From positions 1 through 51,656 of the forward strand of contig CACMQQ010000010.1 of NCBI GenBank assembly GCA_902615915.1: a stretch of DNA of 51,656 bases, written 5' to 3'. This document shows, piece after piece, positions 8,059 to 16,673 of this stretch. A program made the translations under genes and the position numbers. Below the pieces are notes generated by a model, which saw only the letters and a list, made by a program, of their open reading frames with translations, made no database searches and was not told the DNA's origin. Positions within the stretch are counted from its first letter, which is position 1, and every line of letters begins with the position of its first letter. The stretch is from an uncultured Fidelibacterota bacterium. GTDB taxonomy: Bacteria > Fidelibacterota > Marinisomatia > Marinisomatales > TCS55.

Positions 8059-8493
8059 ATGAACTTAATAAAATGGCAACCTAGCCGCAATATTCTTAAT
8101 GATTTTGATCTAATGATCGACAATATATTTAATGATGGATGGAATCTTCATACCTTACCAGGAAATAACACTCATCCAGCTATAGATATTAAAGAATCAG
8201 AAAATGAATATACGATAATCGCAGATCTTCCTGGTTTTGATAAATCAAATATTAATTTATCTATCGATGAAGGTTATTTGACTATTAAAGCCAATGAAGA
8301 AAAGGTGAGCGATTCCAATGGTCGTTATATGCTTAAGGAAAGAAGTATGAGAAATTATTCGAGAACATTCTCATTACCCGACAATGCTTTAGATAGCAAA
8401 GTAAGTGCAAAATATACCAACGGAACACTGAGCATAACGATTCCTAAGAGCAAAGAGATAAACAAAAACGTTAAGCAAATAAAAATAAATTAA
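8059..8493 (+). CDS. Small heat-shock protein, Hsp20/alpha-crystallin family
   Basis: The 144-aa ATP-independent holdase prevents aggregation of unfolding proteins. The alpha-crystallin domain spans about residues 40-135, with HPAIDIKESENEYTIIADLPG, LSIDEGYLTIKA and the closing ARYTNGTLSITIP-like segment (here AKYTNGTLSITIP). A C-terminal I-x-I (QIKIN) supports oligomerisation. Length is typical. It starts at an ATG preceded by GAAAGG about 10 bases upstream. Single gene, with a strong terminator right after it and a palindromic candidate operator before it, so it is probably stress-controlled. Confidence 0.95.
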   Translation: MNLIKWQPSRNILNDFDLMIDNIFNDGWNLHTLPGNNTHPAIDIKESENEYTIIADLPGFDKSNINLSIDEGYLTIKANEEKVSDSNGRYMLKERSMRNYSRTFSLPDNALDSKVSAKYTNGTLSITIPKSKEINKNVKQIKIN

Positions 8494-8506
8494 CGACTAA
8501 TAAAGT

Positions 8507-8536
8507 TAAATAGCCCTGATTTTTCAGGGCTATTTA
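8507..8536. terminator. Bidirectional intrinsic terminator between hsp20 and the FMN reductase gene
   Basis: A 13-bp perfect stem (TAAATAGCCCTGA / TCAGGGCTATTTA) with a TTTT loop lies between two convergent genes. The A/T-rich ends of the stem supply a U-tract on either strand, so it can end both transcripts. Its right arm overlaps the last codon and stop of the FMN reductase gene. Confidence 0.85.
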
Positions 8537-9057
8537 ATTAACTCAAGATAATTTGCTAAGATTTTTTTTACTTTATCTTCATCATAGGGTTTAGAATTGG
8601 ATACGGTTATACTCCTAGAATAAACGGTAACACCTAAATATTCCAATTGTATCCGAAAAGCTGTTAAAAAACGAAAACCATCTCCCCCGCTATGAGTAGC
8701 CACTAAAGCTATTTTATTGTTAAATGCTTCTCTCCAATCTTTAGTTTGAACACTTATCCACGTTAAAGCATTTGACAAAACTGGGGGTACGCCACCATTG
8801 TACTCTGGTGCACAAAAAATAAAGCTTTTTGCCTCTAATATGCTACTAACTAATCCATTTAAAACTTCTTCATTAGCCTTAACTCCAAACGAAAATAAAG
8901 ATAATTGTAAACTTTCTAAACTAATAATGTCAGGACAGTCAATAGAGGCGGTTGTCTTGTCGACATCTTTTGCTACTCCTGTTAAAGTAGACTGGATGCT
9001 ATTTGCAAGATCTAGATTTTTATCATTTGTCGCTGATATGATTTGAATTTTATGCAT
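8530..9057 (-). CDS. NADPH-dependent FMN reductase family protein (flavodoxin fold)
   Basis: The 175-aa protein matches the NAD(P)H-dependent FMN reductase / quinone reductase family. The diagnostic flavin-binding segment APEYNGGVPPVLSNALTWIS is present, followed by ALVATHSGGDGFR. The N-terminal phosphate-binding loop (ISATNDKNLDLAN) is looser than the usual GSxRxxS. It probably reduces FMN or quinones in the cytoplasm; the exact substrate cannot be told. The gene is convergent with hsp20 and divergent from the cystathionine beta-synthase-type gene. Confidence 0.85.
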   Translation of the reverse strand: MHKIQIISATNDKNLDLANSIQSTLTGVAKDVDKTTASIDCPDIISLESLQLSLFSFGVKANEEVLNGLVSSILEAKSFIFCAPEYNGGVPPVLSNALTWISVQTKDWREAFNNKIALVATHSGGDGFRFLTAFRIQLEYLGVTVYSRSITVSNSKPYDEDKVKKILANYLELIK

Positions 9058-9120
9058 ATTATATTGTTTGTATTATTACTTGATATTTTAAGGTTTTTAT
9101 TTCATTTAAAAAACAATCAT

Positions 9121-10077
9121 ATGTTACTGAATAATATACTTGAAGCGATCGGGAACACTCCAACGGTACGGTTATCCTCAATTGAAAAAGAAGTTAGTTG
9201 TCAACTCTATGCCAAATGTGAATTTATCAACCCTGGAGGTTCTGTAAAAGATCGTATTGGATTTCAAATGATTGAAGACGCTCAAGAGAAAGGCCTTATT
9301 AAGCCTGGCTATACATTGGTTGAGCCTACCTCAGGAAACACAGGCATTGGACTTGCCCTTGCGGCTAGTGTGTTAGGTTACAAACTAATTATAGTAATGC
9401 CTGAAAAAATGAGCATGGAAAAAGAAGTAACCTTGAAAGCATTGGGCGCAACTATTGTTAGAACCCCAACAGAAGCAGGGCACGATGACCCGGACGGCCT
9501 TATAGAGGTTGCAAAAAAAATAAATCGCGAAACTCCCAATTCTTATATTTTGGATCAATATGGAAATCCCAATAATCCTCAAGCCCATGAAATGGGTACC
9601 GCAGAAGAAATTTGGAATGACTTTGGATCAAGTTTAGATATGATAGTTGTTGGTGTTGGAACAGGCGGAACAATAACGGGGATAGCAAAAAATTTAAAAA
9701 AGAAGAATCCAGATATCAAAATTGTTGGTGCAGACCCATACGGATCTATCTTGGGAGGGGGAGACGATATTCATACCTACCAAGTTGAAGGTATTGGTTA
9801 CGATTTTTTCCCAAAAGTGCTTGATAATACCATTATTGATAAATACATAAAGGTTAACGATCAAGATTCATTTACTATGGCAAGACGAATTATCAAAGAA
9901 GAAGGATTGCTATGCGGCGGTTCTTGTGGAACTGTAGTATGGGCTGCCCTTCAAGCAGCCAAAGAACTAGGTCCAGATAAAAAATGTTTATGTATTCTTG
10001 CAGACGGCATAAGAAACTATTTAAGCAAATTTGTTGATGATGATTGGATGAAAAAGAATAATTTTAAGCTAGATTAG
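9121..10077 (+). CDS. Cystathionine beta-synthase-type PLP enzyme (catalytic core only)
   Basis: The chosen start gives 318 aa beginning MLLNNILEAIGNTP; an upstream in-frame ATG at 9043 adds a non-conserved hydrophobic stretch and is rejected. It is a fold-II PLP enzyme: the PLP Lys is in NPGGSVKDRIG, the pyridoxal ring site in PTSGNTGIGLALAA, and phosphate binding in GVGTGGTITG. Sequence features such as EPTSGNTGIGLALAASVLGY, VMPEKMS, VRTPTEA, EGIGYDFFP, CGGSCG and RNYLSKF resemble animal cystathionine beta-synthase more than CysK. The N-terminal heme segment and C-terminal Bateman (CBS-pair) domain of the animal enzyme are absent. It likely condenses serine or acetylserine with homocysteine or sulfide; no cystathionine lyase is adjacent. 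Its 3' end overlaps uvrC by 14 bases. Confidence 0.85.
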   Translation: MLLNNILEAIGNTPTVRLSSIEKEVSCQLYAKCEFINPGGSVKDRIGFQMIEDAQEKGLIKPGYTLVEPTSGNTGIGLALAASVLGYKLIIVMPEKMSMEKEVTLKALGATIVRTPTEAGHDDPDGLIEVAKKINRETPNSYILDQYGNPNNPQAHEMGTAEEIWNDFGSSLDMIVVGVGTGGTITGIAKNLKKKNPDIKIVGADPYGSILGGGDDIHTYQVEGIGYDFFPKVLDNTIIDKYIKVNDQDSFTMARRIIKEEGLLCGGSCGTVVWAALQAAKELGPDKKCLCILADGIRNYLSKFVDDDWMKKNNFKLD

Positions 10078-11896
10078 TTTTTTTAGCAATTCTAACGACC
10101 TCTTTTGCAATGGAAATAGGTATTCCAGATTTTTCTTTTATAGCTTTAGGATCTAAAGATGCGATCTCATCTATACCATTAAAATCTTTCATTATTTTTT
10201 TAACTCTACTCGGCCCCATACCAGCAATATCGTCAAAAACTGATTTTAAAGAAGTCTTCTTCCTCCTTGTTCTTTGGAAAGTAATTGCGAATCTGTGAGC
10301 TTCATCACGTATTCTTCTTAGAAGAATTAGACCGGAAGAGCTTTTTGGAATATTTTGCGGGTCTGAGTGACCCGGCACGAATACCTCTTCCAATCGTTTT
10401 GCAATCCCAATCACAGTTATATATTCTAGGCCCAACTCTCTCAATGCTGAAACTGCCATAGAAAGTTGCCCTTTACCCCCATCGATTAAGATCAGGTCAG
10501 GAAAACCCAAACCTTCTTTTTTTACTCTTGAATATCTGCGTAATACCACTTCTCTCATGGAAGCAAAATCATCAATTCCCTCAACAGTTTTAATATTATA
10601 CTTTCTGTATTCATTCTTTTTTGGCTTCCCATCAAAAAAAGAGACCATAGAAGCTACAGTATTGGTTCCCCCTAGATGGGATATATCAAATGCTTCTATT
10701 TTACGCGGAGAGGATTTTAATTGCAGATCCTCTTTAAGTTGTTCAACCATTTTAGGAACAAAGTCTTTTCTCTTCATTCGATTAAGCTTCCATTCACCCA
10801 GCAATAGTTTTGCATTTTGATAGGCCAATCTTAGTTCTTTGGCTTTTTCCCCTCTTTCGGCATATTTGAATTTTACCGATCCTTTACGTTTTTGTTTTAA
10901 GAACGCAATCAATTGGTCTGAGTTTGTTGGCTCTTTGGGTAAAACGATCTCATTAGGTATGAAATCAGATTCTAAATAAAATCTGGTCAAAATAGTTTCA
11001 AAAATGCTCTCCTCACTACTGTCTAAATTCCTCAATGAAAGTTTTTCTCTACTGTTTATTCTACCATTTCTAATACGAACTACAACTGCAATTCCATAGT
11101 CTTCGTCTGTGGCCAATGCGAATATATCTCTATCTTTAAAGTCCGCTGATACTTTGCGCTGCCTCTCTCTAAAATCCTTTATTGCGGTAAGTTGATCTCT
11201 AAAAACTCCAGCATCCTCAAAGCGTAGGTCATGAGAGGCATTGTTCATTTTTTCAGTAATAGAATTTTCTATATCATTGGTTCTACCATTCAAAAATTTT
11301 ATCACATTAGATATCATTTCCCCATAGATCTGCTCTGAGACCATGCCCTCGCATGGGCCTTCGCATTTTTTAATGTGATAATCTAAACACAGCGATATCT
11401 TCTTTTTTTCTATTACATCATCATCAATAAAAAAATCACAACTTCTAATTGGAAAAATTGCTCTTATGGCTTTTAAGGTTCTTCTCAGATAAATAACGTC
11501 TGTATAAGGTCCAAAATATCGTGAACCATCTTTCACTATGGTCCTAGTTATAAACACTCTTGGATAGGGTTCTTTTGTGATTCGAATGTAAGGGAATGAT
11601 TTATCGTCCCTTAAATTAACATTATAAAAAGGTTGATATTTCTTAATCAAATTAGCCTCAGTAAGTAAAGCCTCTACCTCGCTGGATACAACAATCCAAT
11701 CCACATCTCGAATCTTTTTTATCATAGAAATGTTTTTTGCTGATTGATGTCTGTTCTTCTGAAAATAAGAACGCACTCTTGTTCTCAATTCTTTTGCCTT
11801 GCCGATATACAAAATATGAGAACTAGTGTCTTTAAAGAAATAAACACCAGGTTTTTTTGGTATTTGTTTTAGGCGATCTTTGTCAAAGGTGTTCAA
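10064..11896 (-). CDS. uvrC: Excinuclease ABC subunit C
   Basis: The 610-aa nuclease makes the two incisions flanking UvrB-bound DNA lesions. Domains in order: GIY-YIG 3'-incision nuclease (KPGVYFFKDTSSHILYIGKA, about 14-33), Cys-rich region (CLDYHIKKCEGPC), UVR/UvrB-binding motif (around 200-235), RNase H-like 5'-incision domain (EAFDISHLGGTNTVASMV; LILIDGGKGQLS; RDEAHRFAI), and tandem helix-hairpin-helix at the end (FDDIAGMGPSRVKKIM). All active-site landmarks and the usual length are present. It is convergent with the preceding CBS-type gene and overlaps its 3' end. Confidence 0.97.
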   Translation of the reverse strand: MNTFDKDRLKQIPKKPGVYFFKDTSSHILYIGKAKELRTRVRSYFQKNRHQSAKNISMIKKIRDVDWIVVSSEVEALLTEANLIKKYQPFYNVNLRDDKSFPYIRITKEPYPRVFITRTIVKDGSRYFGPYTDVIYLRRTLKAIRAIFPIRSCDFFIDDDVIEKKKISLCLDYHIKKCEGPCEGMVSEQIYGEMISNVIKFLNGRTNDIENSITEKMNNASHDLRFEDAGVFRDQLTAIKDFRERQRKVSADFKDRDIFALATDEDYGIAVVVRIRNGRINSREKLSLRNLDSSEESIFETILTRFYLESDFIPNEIVLPKEPTNSDQLIAFLKQKRKGSVKFKYAERGEKAKELRLAYQNAKLLLGEWKLNRMKRKDFVPKMVEQLKEDLQLKSSPRKIEAFDISHLGGTNTVASMVSFFDGKPKKNEYRKYNIKTVEGIDDFASMREVVLRRYSRVKKEGLGFPDLILIDGGKGQLSMAVSALRELGLEYITVIGIAKRLEEVFVPGHSDPQNIPKSSSGLILLRRIRDEAHRFAITFQRTRRKKTSLKSVFDDIAGMGPSRVKKIMKDFNGIDEIASLDPKAIKEKSGIPISIAKEVVRIAKKTNLA

Positions 11897-11912
11897 ATAA
11901 AAACTTTTTTAA

Positions 11913-12800
11913 TTATTCAAAATTTTCAACTTTTTTTAATTTTTTCCCGACAACGAAGTCATTTGAATTGTAGCTCTTCTTTTTTATTGATTTAATTTCC
12001 CAAACCATGCTAAAAGCTGATTTTCCATCATCATTAAAATTTTCCATTTTACTTTTTACAACCTTACCGGGCACCTCTTCATACTCATAATTGGGGTCAA
12101 TACTTTTGATCATTCTATCTGAGGACATGACCATGCTTGCATTTGACCGTTTACCCTTATAGCTCTCAACAAGTTCCATTTCTTTTTCTAGAACAAAAGA
12201 AATTAGCGCTGTATCAGTGGTAATCCACTCAGTAGTAATCATCTTAGATCCACTTTTTCTACCAAAGGATGTAATGATTTTTTTTACTGAAAAACCGTTT
12301 AACTTATCCTTATCTGTAAAAATATTTCTATCTAAAATTTTAAAACCATTATCCTCATTATCATCTTCATCACTCTCCTCAGTGTCGTCTTCCTTTTTGC
12401 TGTCATTGTCAGAATTGTTATTATTTCGATTATCTCTTGAAAATGGATTCGTGATATCTTTGGTTTTAGGGATTCCATTGTTTTCAATGATAGATTGAAA
12501 ATTCTCAACGGTATACTCCTTTTCCTCTAGATCAAATACTGTTCTCATTTTAGTTTCACCATTTAAAATTATCCCATTCCTTTTGTTGCCACCCATCATC
12601 ATTCTAGTATAAAACTTATCAATTTCAATATTATTGTCTTTTTTAAAACTTTTATCGCTTGCATAAGATTTGACGCTTGTTGTTATAGTTCCCATCATTG
12701 GTACATTCATCAAGGTGGTCGTTTCCATCTCGATCTGGTCTTTTTCATTTTGAGAAAATACTGATTGATAAAAAAATAGGATAAAAATAATTCTAGTCAT
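11913..12800 (-). CDS. Exported protein of unknown function with acidic linker
   Basis: I do not recognise a family with confidence; the middle part loosely resembles DUF4412/LolA-like exported proteins. The best start is the ATG at 12800, which shares its A with the upstream TGA stop (TGATG) and gives MTRIIFILFFYQSVFSQ, a good signal peptide. The next in-frame ATG is 15 bases further upstream inside the neighbouring gene. The 295-aa product then has METTTLMNVPMMGTITTSVK, repeated Met-rich strands, and a very acidic, low-complexity Asn/Asp/Ser/Glu stretch around residues 125-150 between two predicted beta-rich halves. Translational coupling to the threonine-dehydratase-type gene may be only positional. 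It is probably periplasmic or surface-bound. Confidence 0.7.
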   Translation of the reverse strand: MTRIIFILFFYQSVFSQNEKDQIEMETTTLMNVPMMGTITTSVKSYASDKSFKKDNNIEIDKFYTRMMMGGNKRNGIILNGETKMRTVFDLEEKEYTVENFQSIIENNGIPKTKDITNPFSRDNRNNNNSDNDSKKEDDTEESDEDDNEDNGFKILDRNIFTDKDKLNGFSVKKIITSFGRKSGSKMITTEWITTDTALISFVLEKEMELVESYKGKRSNASMVMSSDRMIKSIDPNYEYEEVPGKVVKSKMENFNDDGKSAFSMVWEIKSIKKKSYNSNDFVVGKKLKKVENFE

Positions 12801-13747
12801 CAGGTACTGCTCCATGGTAATCTATTTAAATCAACATTTCCTCCAGACAGGATCAATCCAATTCTTTTATTTGAAAACTTAGCTTTTCTTTTTAGCACAG
12901 CAGCTAGGGTAATAGAACACGAGGGCTCTACAATCAGCTTCATTCTTTCCCAGACCATCCTCATGGCGTCGATAACTTCTTCTTCTGTGATAGTAATGAT
13001 TTCTGAGACAAATTCTTTGAGTATAGGAAAATTTAACGCTCCGATCTGCGCTCTTAATCCATCGCAAATGGTATTTATAGTTTTGTTAGGAATAATTTTT
13101 CCAGCTACTAAGGATCGAAAAGCATCATCTGCCTCGCTTGGCTCAGCTCCGTAGACCTCAATTTTTTCTTCAATTTCATTTGCCATAATCAGAGTGCCTC
13201 CTATCAAGCCACCACCGCTGACAGGAGATACGATGATGTCAAGATCTGGGCAATCTTCAATTAATTCTTTCGCGCAAGTTCCTTGCCCAGCAATTATTCT
13301 CTCATCATTATAAGGATGAATGACTTCTGAGCCATTTTTTTTTACCAAATCCTCTAAAACGCCCTCTCTCGATTCTTGACTAGTTTCACACCAAACTATC
13401 TCGCCTCCATTTCTTTTTACATTTTCTACTTTTATCTTGGGGGTGTTGTGAGGCATTACAACATGGGTTTTACCCCCTCTGCGTGTCACAGCCATTGAAA
13501 GAGCAGCGCCATGATTTCCAGATGATGTTGTAGCAATACCTTTTTTTAAATCTTCCTCTGACAAAAGCTGGACAGCATTGGTCGCACCTCTGATTTTAAA
13601 GGAACCCGCTTTCTGGAAGTTCTCACATTTAAAGAACAATTCTGCTCCAGACAATTCATTTAAGCTTGAATTTGTTAGAATAGGCGTTCTGTGAATAAAT
13701 GGACGTATCCTATCATGTGCTTTTTCAATATCTTTTAGAGTTATCAT
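12800..13747 (-). CDS. Threonine/serine dehydratase-type PLP enzyme (could be serine racemase)
   Basis: This 315-aa fold-type II PLP enzyme has the PLP Lys in GSFKIRGATNA, the substrate loop SSGNHGAALSMA, and the phosphate-binding SGGGLIGG. It lacks the C-terminal ACT regulatory domain of biosynthetic IlvA, so it fits catabolic threonine dehydratase (TdcB), serine racemase or threo-hydroxyaspartate ammonia-lyase, which cannot be separated by eye. It would deaminate threonine or serine to 2-oxo acids, or racemise serine. It is followed by an exported unknown protein with a TGATG overlap and is divergent from the decarboxylase gene, 52 bases away. Confidence 0.85.
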   Translation of the reverse strand: MITLKDIEKAHDRIRPFIHRTPILTNSSLNELSGAELFFKCENFQKAGSFKIRGATNAVQLLSEEDLKKGIATTSSGNHGAALSMAVTRRGGKTHVVMPHNTPKIKVENVKRNGGEIVWCETSQESREGVLEDLVKKNGSEVIHPYNDERIIAGQGTCAKELIEDCPDLDIIVSPVSGGGLIGGTLIMANEIEEKIEVYGAEPSEADDAFRSLVAGKIIPNKTINTICDGLRAQIGALNFPILKEFVSEIITITEEEVIDAMRMVWERMKLIVEPSCSITLAAVLKRKAKFSNKRIGLILSGGNVDLNRLPWSST

Positions 13748-13799
13748 CAGGAGAATCTAAATTAATCGTAAATTAAAATCATATTAATTAAGGTTGAAA

Positions 13800-15239
13800 A
13801 TGAATAATAAAACAAAATTACATATGTCCACAGATGAATTTCGCAAAGCAGGCTACAAGGCTATAGATTGGATTGCAGATTATTATGAAAAAATAGAAGA
13901 CTATCCAGTCATGTCACAATTATCACCTAATGAGATTATTAATAATCTTCCTGATAATCCCCCCATAGAAGGGAAAAAATTTGATGACATTTTAAAGGAT
14001 ATGGATTTACTCATGAATGGCATTACGCACTGGCAGTCTCCCAATTTTCATGCTTTTTTTCCATGTTCAACCAGCGGACCAGGAATACTTGGAGATCTTT
14101 TGTCTACTGGATTAGCAGTAAATGGAATGAACTGGATCACCAGCCCATCGGCAACTGAACTTGAAATCCATATGCTAGATTGGCTTGTTAAAATGCTAGA
14201 TCTTCCAGAATATTTTCTTTCAAGCTCAAGTGGGGGTGGAGCCATTCAAGATACTGCATCAAGCTCAAGCTTGATCGCTTTATTGGCCGCAAGAGAAAAA
14301 ACAACAAAAACAAATTCCAATAAAGCTGGATGTAATGGCAATTTAACGGTTTATACATCGTCACAAGCACATTCATCAATAGAAAAAGCCGTTAAAATAG
14401 CTGGCATTGGAACAAATAACCTAAGGTTGGTCAAAACAGATAAAAATTTTGCTATGGACGTAGAGCATTTAAGACAACTTATAGATAAAGATATTAAAGA
14501 CAAACTCAAGCCTAGCTTTGTTTGTGCAACGGTTGGTACTACATCGAGCACTGCTTTGGATCCAGTAGAAAAAATTGGAAAAATTTGTAAAGATCTCAAC
14601 ATTTGGCTACACGTTGATTCAGCAATGGCTGGGCCTGCAGCCATTTGCCCAGAATTTCGATTTGTTAATAAAGGACTAACCTATGCAAATAGTTACACCT
14701 TTAACCCTCACAAATGGATGCTGACAAACTTTGATTGTAGCATATTTTATATTCAAAATAAGAAATATCTACTAAATGCTTTATCGATCATGCCAGAATA
14801 TTTAAAGAACAAACAAAGCTCAACTGAACAAGTTACTGATCTAAGAGACTGGGGAATACCCCTTGGAAGAAGATTTAGGGCTTTAAAATTGTGGAGCGTA
14901 ATTAATTATTACGGGGTAAAAGGGATTCAAGACTATATTAGAAATGATATGCATATTACCCAAAAATTAAAAGAATGGATCAGTAAAGATGATCGCTTTG
15001 AAATTATAGCGCCAACACCTCTTACGCTAATTTGTTTTCGATTAAAAGGCAGTAACGATGAAAATGAAAAACTGTTATACAACATTAACAAAAGCGGCTC
15101 AATGTATTTAAGTCATACAAAATTAGATAATAAATACACATTGCGATTTTCAATTGGAACTTCAACTTCCAGTTTAGACCATGTAAAAAATAGCTGGAAA
15201 AAAATTCAGGAGTTTGCTACTCAACTAAGAATTAGTTAG
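13800..15239 (+). CDS. Aromatic-L-amino-acid decarboxylase-type group II PLP decarboxylase
   Basis: The 479-aa enzyme has the layout of DOPA/tryptophan/tyrosine decarboxylases. Seen in order: STDEFRKAGYKAIDWIADYY at the N terminus, HWQSPNFHAFFP, GMNWITSPSATELE, the PLP-stacking His in SQAHSSIEKA, LHVDSAMAG, and the Schiff-base Lys305 in NPHKWMLTN. An ATG at 13800 with AAGG seven bases before it is preferred over the TTG six bases upstream. The product would be an arylamine such as tryptamine, tyramine or phenylethylamine; substrate preference is not readable. No transporter or amine oxidase is adjacent. Its last 8 bases overlap the convergent epimerase gene. Confidence 0.88.
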   Translation: MNNKTKLHMSTDEFRKAGYKAIDWIADYYEKIEDYPVMSQLSPNEIINNLPDNPPIEGKKFDDILKDMDLLMNGITHWQSPNFHAFFPCSTSGPGILGDLLSTGLAVNGMNWITSPSATELEIHMLDWLVKMLDLPEYFLSSSSGGGAIQDTASSSSLIALLAAREKTTKTNSNKAGCNGNLTVYTSSQAHSSIEKAVKIAGIGTNNLRLVKTDKNFAMDVEHLRQLIDKDIKDKLKPSFVCATVGTTSSTALDPVEKIGKICKDLNIWLHVDSAMAGPAAICPEFRFVNKGLTYANSYTFNPHKWMLTNFDCSIFYIQNKKYLLNALSIMPEYLKNKQSSTEQVTDLRDWGIPLGRRFRALKLWSVINYYGVKGIQDYIRNDMHITQKLKEWISKDDRFEIIAPTPLTLICFRLKGSNDENEKLLYNINKSGSMYLSHTKLDNKYTLRFSIGTSTSSLDHVKNSWKKIQEFATQLRIS

Positions 15240-15639
15240 GCTTTTGCGCTAATTCAACTAGCACGCCCCCTGCGCTTGAAGGGTGAATAAATACTACCTG
15301 ATATCCTTCCGCTCCGGTGCGGGGTTCATCAGATAAAACTCGTATATTATTTTTTTTAAGCTCTATTATTGCTTGTTTTATGTCATCTACCTCAAAACAT
15401 ACATGATGTATACCCTCACCCTTTTTACTCAAGAATTTCCCTACTGGAGTATCAGATCCTCTAGATTCCAGTAACTCTACTTTCCCTTTTTTAGTATCAT
15501 AAATATCTGTTGTCACACCTTCCGATTCAACCACTTCAGTGCTACGATGAGGTATTTGTAAAATATGTTTCCAAAACGGTGAGCTAGTATCTAAATCTTT
15601 TACGGCAATAGCAATATGCTCAATTCCAATGATCTTCAT
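15232..15639 (-). CDS. mce: Methylmalonyl-CoA epimerase
   Basis: The 135-aa glyoxalase/VOC-fold protein converts (S)- to (R)-methylmalonyl-CoA in propionate and branched-chain catabolism. Metal ligands fit IGIEHIAIAV (His), VELLES (Glu), GIHHVCFEV (His) and the terminal VLVELAQ (Glu). Length and motif set match bacterial Mce. It is the last gene of a four-gene unit and overlaps the upstream epimerase by ATGA. The methylmalonyl-CoA mutase genes are not in the window, so the operon link to glutamate metabolism is positional only. Confidence 0.92.
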   Translation of the reverse strand: MKIIGIEHIAIAVKDLDTSSPFWKHILQIPHRSTEVVESEGVTTDIYDTKKGKVELLESRGSDTPVGKFLSKKGEGIHHVCFEVDDIKQAIIELKKNNIRVLSDEPRTGAEGYQVVFIHPSSAGGVLVELAQKPN

Positions 15640-16673
15640 TGTAGATCCTTATTTTTGGTATGCTTTAGTTTCACGCCTAGACCATGCTCTTTGGGAAGCT
15701 TCAACCTTCCATTTTTAACAGTTACTCCCTGATAAGGATCATCCTCAATCAGCAAATTTCCATCCAGGTCCGCATAATCAACAAGGGGCGAAAGATGAGA
15801 AGCTGCGGTGATCGCAACTGAGCTTTCAATCATACACCCTAACATTATCTTCATTTTAAACTTTCTAGCCAATTTAATCATTTCTAAGGCTTCATACAAA
15901 TTTCCACATTTCATGAGCTTTATATTTATACCATCAAACACATCTACTAGAGATGGTATATCCCTAGAATTTATACTGTTTTCATCAGCAATTAATGGCA
16001 ATGGAGAAACATTTCTCAATAAAGCAGTATCTTTCAAATTAGTTGACTGAAAAGGCTGCTCAATAAATTCTACATTTCTATCTGCAAGCCAAAAACTCAT
16101 TCTTTTTCCCGTTTCAAGATCCCATCCCTCATTTGCATCTACTCTAATAGTCTTATCTGTCTTATCTCTTATTAAACTTATAGTTTCTTTGTCTTCCTCT
16201 TCGCTTACACCAAGCTTCACTTTTAAGATAGAGAATGGATTCGATTCCTTGATCTTATCAATGATTAGATCTCTATTTCCAATTGATATCGTGTATGAAG
16301 TCAAAGGTGTCATCTCAGGATCAGCTTTGAAGAATTGATAGAGAGGTATTCCAAGGGCCTGACAATGCCAATCTAATAACGCCATAGATAGGGCTACTTC
16401 CAATGACTTTAAACCATTGCACTGTGGTAATAGTTTTTCAAAAAAAATATTACTTTTTACCATGTCTTCATTCAAGGTAATACCGTTTTTTAATACTGAT
16501 AATATATTATCAGTACTTTCATTGTAACGATCTGATGGAGCGGCCTCCCCTCTGCCAATTATTCCATCCCGTTCAATATATACATAAACTATGTCATAGT
16601 AATTATGAGTACTTCTCGAGATCCCAAACGGGTGAATACAATGAATTCTATTTACTGTGTATTCTAAATTCAT
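15636..16673 (-). CDS. Enolase-superfamily epimerase: dipeptide epimerase or N-acetyl-D-glutamate racemase (DgcA-like)
   Basis: The 345-aa protein of the muconate lactonizing subgroup shows the acid/base lysines K151 and K153 (ILKVKLG), metal ligands D179 (RVDANEG), E205 (IEQPF) and D230 (LIADEN), and the second catalytic Lys K252 (INIKLMKCG). The late DLDGNLLIEDDP segment is typical of Ala-D/L-Glu dipeptide epimerases. In marine bacteria a member of this family (DgcA) works with a DUF1611 protein (DgcN) to racemise D-glutamate through an N-acetyl intermediate. A DUF1611 gene heads this very operon, which favours that reading, while the gamma-glutamyltransferase between them favours peptide recycling. 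Overlaps both neighbours by 4 bases. Confidence 0.85.
   Translation of the reverse strand: MNLEYTVNRIHCIHPFGISRSTHNYYDIVYVYIERDGIIGRGEAAPSDRYNESTDNILSVLKNGITLNEDMVKSNIFFEKLLPQCNGLKSLEVALSMALLDWHCQALGIPLYQFFKADPEMTPLTSYTISIGNRDLIIDKIKESNPFSILKVKLGVSEEEDKETISLIRDKTDKTIRVDANEGWDLETGKRMSFWLADRNVEFIEQPFQSTNLKDTALLRNVSPLPLIADENSINSRDIPSLVDVFDGINIKLMKCGNLYEALEMIKLARKFKMKIMLGCMIESSVAITAASHLSPLVDYADLDGNLLIEDDPYQGVTVKNGRLKLPKEHGLGVKLKHTKNKDLQ

Noticed and set aside
9043-9120. Upstream ATG giving a hydrophobic leader on the CBS-type enzyme
   Set aside because: The cytoplasmic PLP enzyme needs no leader, the segment overlaps the divergent reductase start, and the family start is at 9121.
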